This document shows, in pieces, positions 14,294 to 17,195 of a DNA stretch of 17,195 nucleotides. Where the stretch lies: assembly GCA_900754955.1 (NCBI GenBank), contig CAAEEV010000044.1, positions 1 through 17,195 of the forward strand, in the 5' to 3' direction. The notes beneath the pieces were generated by a model. That model worked only from the letters and a program-made list of their open reading frames with translations, had not been told where the DNA came from and ran no database searches. Source of the stretch: Eggerthellaceae bacterium. GTDB lineage: Bacteria > Actinomycetota > Coriobacteriia > Coriobacteriales > Eggerthellaceae. The position numbers and the translations under genes were made by a program. Every line of letters begins with the position of its first letter. The stretch's first letter is position 1.

Positions 14294-15358
14294 CTACACG
14301 TTGAACTTGAAGTGCATGACGTCGCCGTCCTGCACCACGTACTCCTTGCCTTCCTGGCGCAGCTTGCCCGCATCGCGGCAGCCCTTCTCGCCGCCGAGCG
14401 CCACATAGTCCTCGAACGACGCCGTCTCGGCCTTGATGAATCCACGCTCGAAGTCGGAGTGGATCACGCCCGCCGCCTGCGGCGCCTTCGCGCCGATGGG
14501 AATCGTCCACGCACGCGACTCGGTCTCGCCGCTCGTGAAGTAGCTCTGAAGGCCGAGCAGCTTGTACGCCTCGCGCACGAGACGCGCCAGACCGCTCTCC
14601 TTAAGACCGATCGCCTCGAGATACTCCTTCGCCTCGTCGGGATCGAGCTCGGCGAGGTCGGCCTCCACCTGCGCGCAGATCGGCACGGGCGCGCACCCGT
14701 CGATCTCGGGCAGCTCGGCACTCAGCTGGCCCTCGTCGACGTTCGCAATGTAGAGCATCGGCTTCATCGTGAGCAGATGCAGCTCGTAGATCGCCTCGAC
14801 CTCATCGTCGGTCAGCTCGAGCGTGCGGGCGCGATGCCCCTCGTCGAGGCCCGCGAGCACCTTCTTGGCCGCCTCGAGCTTGGCAGCGCCCGCCTTGTCG
14901 CGCTTGGCCTCCTTCTCGAGACGCGGAATCGCCTTCTCGATGGTGGCCATGTCAGCGAGAATGAGCTCGGTCTTGATCGTCTCCACGTCGCTCTGCGGAT
15001 CGACCTTGCCCGCCACGTGCACGACGTCGGGGTCGCTGAAGAAGCGCACGACCTCGCAGATGGCGTCGGTCTCGCGGATGTTCGCGAGGAACTGGTTGCC
15101 GAGGCCCTCGCCCTGCGATGCGCCCGCCACGAGGCCGGCGATGTCGACGAACTCCACCGTGGCCGGCACGATCTTCGCGGGGTTGTCGATCTTCGCAAGC
15201 GCGTCGAGGCGCGCGTCGGGCACGGGCACGATGCCCACGTTGGGCTCGATAGTTGCGAAGGGGTAGTTGGCGGCCAGCCCGCCCTTGTTGGTGAGGGCCG
15301 TGAACAGCGTGGACTTGCCCACGTTGGGCAGACCGACGATACCGATAGAAAGCGACAT
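14294..15358 (-). CDS. ychF: Ribosome-associated ATPase YchF (OLA1 family)
   Basis: YchF is a conserved Obg-related P-loop protein that prefers ATP and binds ribosomes; it is linked to translation and oxidative-stress control. All parts are present in 354 residues, close to the usual 363. They are GLPNVGKST (9-17), the switch region [12 protein letters not shown] (31-42), [22 protein letters not shown] (70-91), the coiled-coil insertion (about 130-200), the NVDE motif (206-209) in the G4 position that gives ATP preference, and a C-terminal TGS domain from about 275 ending [14 protein letters not shown]. The ATG at 15358 has GGAAAGAAG upstream. It lies 159 nt downstream of the NSS transporter, with a terminator between them, so it is a separate unit. 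I see no sign of damage. Confidence 0.97.
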   Translation of the reverse strand: MSLSIGIVGLPNVGKSTLFTALTNKGGLAANYPFATIEPNVGIVPVPDARLDALAKIDNPAKIVPATVEFVDIAGLVAGASQGEGLGNQFLANIRETDAICEVVRFFSDPDVVHVAGKVDPQSDVETIKTELILADMATIEKAIPRLEKEAKRDKAGAAKLEAAKKVLAGLDEGHRARTLELTDDEVEAIYELHLLTMKPMLYIANVDEGQLSAELPEIDGCAPVPICAQVEADLAELDPDEAKEYLEAIGLKESGLARLVREAYKLLGLQSYFTSGETESRAWTIPIGAKAPQAAGVIHSDFERGFIKAETASFEDYVALGGEKGCRDAGKLRQEGKEYVVQDGDVMHFKFNV

Positions 15359-15455
15359 GGGAACTTCTTTCCAGGGAGCGCAGCTTCAGCGCGCGGCTCC
15401 CGTTCTGACGACAGCGTATTGATCTATGATAGCAGCCCGCCGCGCACCCCGCATG

Positions 15456-15481
15456 AAAAGAGCCCGCAGCAGGCGGGCTCT
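15456..15481 (-). terminator. Rho-independent terminator of the NSS transporter gene
   Basis: AGAGCCCGC (15459-15467) pairs with GCGGGCTCT (15473-15481) around a 5-nt loop, and on the minus strand the stem runs into TTTT (15456-15459). It is about 40 nt beyond the transporter stop codon and separates it from ychF. Confidence 0.85.
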
Positions 15482-15517
15482 CTCAACAGGCGGCGAAGCA
15501 GCACCGCCGCTTATCCG

Positions 15518-16894
15518 TTACAGCGTGATGATGCCGAGCGACTGCGCCACGTAGGCGATGAGGATCAGCACGATGCACACGGGCGCGATGTACTTGATCA
15601 TGACCGTCCACGCTTTCTCGGCGCGGAAGCTGGCGCTGATCTTCACCTCGTCGATGATGGCCTTCGGTTTGATGATCCAGCCCACGAAGACGCACGTCAT
15701 GATGGCGGCGATCGGCATCATGACCGAGTTGGACAGGAAGTCGAGGAAGTCGAGAATCGACGTGCCCTCGCCGAGCGGCTGGATGAACGACAGCCCGCTG
15801 TACCCGAAGTTGACGATCATGCCGACCACCGTGGTGAACACGATGACGATGACGAGCGCCTTGTTGCGCGACATATGCGCACCGTCGGAGATGATCGCCG
15901 TGCACGTCTCCACAAGCGAGATGGAGCTCGTGAGCGCGGCGAAGATCACGAGGATGAAGAACACGCAGCCGATGATGCCGCCCGCGTCCCCCATGCTGTT
16001 GAACACCTGCGGCAGAATGATGAACATGAGCGAGGGGCCTGCGTTCTGCGCCACCGCGTCACCCGAGCCGAGCGCCGCGAAAGTGGACGGGATGATCATG
16101 AAGCCCGCGAGCAGCGAAATGCCGAACGTGGTGCCCGCGATCTGCACGACACTCGAGGTGAGCTTCTCCTTCTTGTCGAGATAGGAGCCGTAGGTCACCA
16201 TGATGCCCATGGCGAGCGACAGCGTGAAGAACGTCTGGCCGAGCGCCGAGATGATGAGTTCAGGCGAGAACTTGCTCACGTCGGGAATGAGGTAGAAGGC
16301 CAGGCCCTCGATGGCGCCGGGAAGCGTCAGCGAGTAGATGGCGAGCACCGCCGACACCACGATGAGCGCCGGCATCATGACGAGGTTCGCCTTCTCGATG
16401 CCCTTGTTCACACCCATGGCAACCACAAGGTACGTGATGGCCATGAACACGAGCATGAAGATGGTGCTGCCCACGCCGTCGGCCATGAAGTTGGAGAAGT
16501 ACGCGCCGCCGTCGGCGAGCGCCGCCGGGCCGTCGGTGATGTACGCCGTCATGTACTTGGTGGTCCAACCGCCGATGACGCAGTAGTACGGCACGATGAT
16601 GAACGGCACCGACGACATGAACACGCCGATGAACGCGAACTTTTTGCCGAACGCCTTGAAGGCGCCGATGGAGCTCAGGCCCGTCTTGCGGCCGAGCGCC
16701 GTCTCAAGCAGCAGCAACGAGATGCCGATCGTGAACACGAACACAAGGTACATGAACAGGAACGTGCCGCCGCCGTACTTCGCCGCGAGATACGGGAAGC
16801 GCCACATGCTGCCCAGGCCGACCGCCGACGCGGCCGCCGCGAGCACGAAGGCGAGCTTACCCGACCACGATGCGCGGCCTTCGGTAGATGCCAT
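15518..16894 (-). CDS. Sodium-dependent transporter of the NSS (SNF) family (458 aa)
   Basis: Integral membrane symporter that takes up amino acids or related compounds with Na+, LeuT fold. The start at 16894 follows AAAGGGGAT. About eleven to twelve hydrophobic segments are visible, the first being KLAFVLAAAASAVGLGSMWR; LAAKYGGGTFLFMYL is the conserved TM1-TM2 region. ALGQTFFTLSLAMGIMVTYGSY (about 217-238) is the unwound TM6 region and SSISLVETCTAIISD the TM8 sodium-site region. In LeuT the TM1 motif is GLGN, whose Asn binds sodium 1; here the equivalent is Ser29 (GLGSMWRFP). A glycine-rich unwound TM1 is kept. Substrate is not deducible. It is preceded by a TATAAT box and followed by a terminator, so it is a single-gene transcript. 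Confidence 0.95.
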   Translation of the reverse strand: MASTEGRASWSGKLAFVLAAAASAVGLGSMWRFPYLAAKYGGGTFLFMYLVFVFTIGISLLLLETALGRKTGLSSIGAFKAFGKKFAFIGVFMSSVPFIIVPYYCVIGGWTTKYMTAYITDGPAALADGGAYFSNFMADGVGSTIFMLVFMAITYLVVAMGVNKGIEKANLVMMPALIVVSAVLAIYSLTLPGAIEGLAFYLIPDVSKFSPELIISALGQTFFTLSLAMGIMVTYGSYLDKKEKLTSSVVQIAGTTFGISLLAGFMIIPSTFAALGSGDAVAQNAGPSLMFIILPQVFNSMGDAGGIIGCVFFILVIFAALTSSISLVETCTAIISDGAHMSRNKALVIVIVFTTVVGMIVNFGYSGLSFIQPLGEGTSILDFLDFLSNSVMMPIAAIMTCVFVGWIIKPKAIIDEVKISASFRAEKAWTVMIKYIAPVCIVLILIAYVAQSLGIITL

Positions 16895-16965
16895 GATGAT
16901 TATCCCCTTTCATCGGGCCGATGCTGCACCGATGCGCAGACCTCCGTTTTCAGTCAAGCTTTGAG

Positions 16966-16971
16966 ATTATA
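16966..16971 (-). promoter_or_regulatory. -10 box of the NSS transporter gene
   Basis: On the minus strand TATAAT lies about 72 nt before the start codon, giving a leader of roughly 64 nt. No clear -35 at standard spacing is visible. It is the only AT-rich word of this kind in the upstream region. Confidence 0.5.
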
Positions 16972-17057
16972 GCCCTTTACCCTGCAACGTGCGAGGTAAT
17001 TCGCGGAACGGGGACAGCAGTCGTTTGCATGCGAAGGGGAAGGAGCGCGAAGGCGGC

Positions 17058-17193
17058 GCATGGCGCGGGCGTTCGGGCCGCGCGCGCCACGGGAGGCGCG
17101 CAAGACGCGGACGTTGAACGCAGGGCGCGGCGCGGAGGGTGAGGGAGGCGCGGGCGTCGAACGCATGGCGCGGGCGTTCGGGCCGCGCGCGCC
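17058..17193. repeat. 31-bp perfect direct repeat at the right edge
   Basis: The 31 bases at 17058-17088, beginning GCATGGCGCGGGCGTTCG, recur identically at 17163-17193, with a 105-bp period. The DNA between them contains a further degenerate version (around 17109-17130, with GACGTTGAACGCAGGGCG). The array may continue beyond the window. Confidence 0.85.
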
Positions 17194-17195
17194 GC

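Larger units (their letters stand above)
16895..17195. other. Upstream region of the NSS gene and GC-rich edge, no gene seen
   Basis: The left third is AT-richer and holds the transporter's ribosome site and -10 box. From about 17030 the DNA becomes extremely GC-rich and is dominated by repeated GCGCGGGCGTTCG-like words. Open frames here are Arg/Ala/Pro-rich with no domain. It may be a degenerate or repeat-bearing intergenic stretch that continues past the window. Confidence 0.5.

Noticed and set aside
14043..14510. N-terminal extension of the unrecognised protein frame
   Set aside because: It reads through intergenic DNA and into the antisense of the ychF end region with Arg/Gly-rich sequence; the GTG at 14042 has GGAGG.
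14234..16972. Very long plus-strand open frame (912 codons) opposite ychF and the NSS gene
   Set aside because: It is exactly antisense to two well-recognised genes and is His/Arg/Asp-rich with no domain: a GC-driven shadow frame.
1..17195. tRNA, rRNA or riboswitch genes
   Set aside because: I searched by eye for T-loop words, cloverleaf patterns and common riboswitch cores and saw none that held together.

Overview
The window is high-GC bacterial DNA with tightly packed genes and strong GGAGG-type ribosome sites. It carries an actinobacterial-type parS consensus, a Tat/lipoprotein flavodoxin, several small flavodoxins, aldo/keto reductases and NiFe-hydrogenase maturation genes. The best fit is an anaerobic gut actinomycete of the Coriobacteriia (Eggerthellaceae-like). 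That placement is inference from gene content and composition, not from a marker gene.

Left block (1-5366, minus strand): a hydrogenase-maturation run read right to left. It starts with a very unusual 1218-residue ORF that joins a RecQ helicase core, cut at its zinc-binding motif, in frame to the YrdC and Kae1-like parts of HypF. HypC (with an Ala/Pro-rich tail) and the N-terminal 207 residues of HypD follow, the latter running off the left edge. Three perfect parS sites (TGTTTCACGTGAAACA) lie within 3.3 kb here: two inside the hypF-derived coding sequence and one just upstream of recQ-hypF. The third sits in a 38-bp palindrome that also looks like a Rho-independent terminator. A 100-nt palindromic element lies exactly in the linker between the RecQ and HypF parts.

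Middle block (5367-10523): five minus-strand redox genes (CMD-cupin protein, two aldo/keto reductases, a cysteine-rich flavodoxin-family reductase, and a Tat-exported flavodoxin lipoprotein) stand next to a divergent TetR regulator. The shared intergenic region has a good minus-strand promoter whose 17-nt spacer contains a 15-nt inverted repeat, a natural operator for the TetR protein. The set looks like a repressor-controlled carbonyl/quinone/oxidant detoxification unit (inference).

Right block (10524-17195): a short LarE-like sulfur transferase (minus), an alpha/beta hydrolase of the monoacylglycerol-lipase type and a second flavodoxin-family reductase (both plus), a strong terminator hairpin, an unrecognised 189-residue protein, the housekeeping ATPase YchF, and an NSS-family sodium-dependent transporter with terminator and -10 box (all minus). 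The right edge is a GC-rich, geneless stretch with a 31-bp perfect direct repeat.

The most interesting items are the RecQ-HypF chimera with a palindromic element at its joint, and the parS cluster embedded in the same gene, which suggests that a chromosomal centromere region overlaps a hydrogenase-maturation locus.
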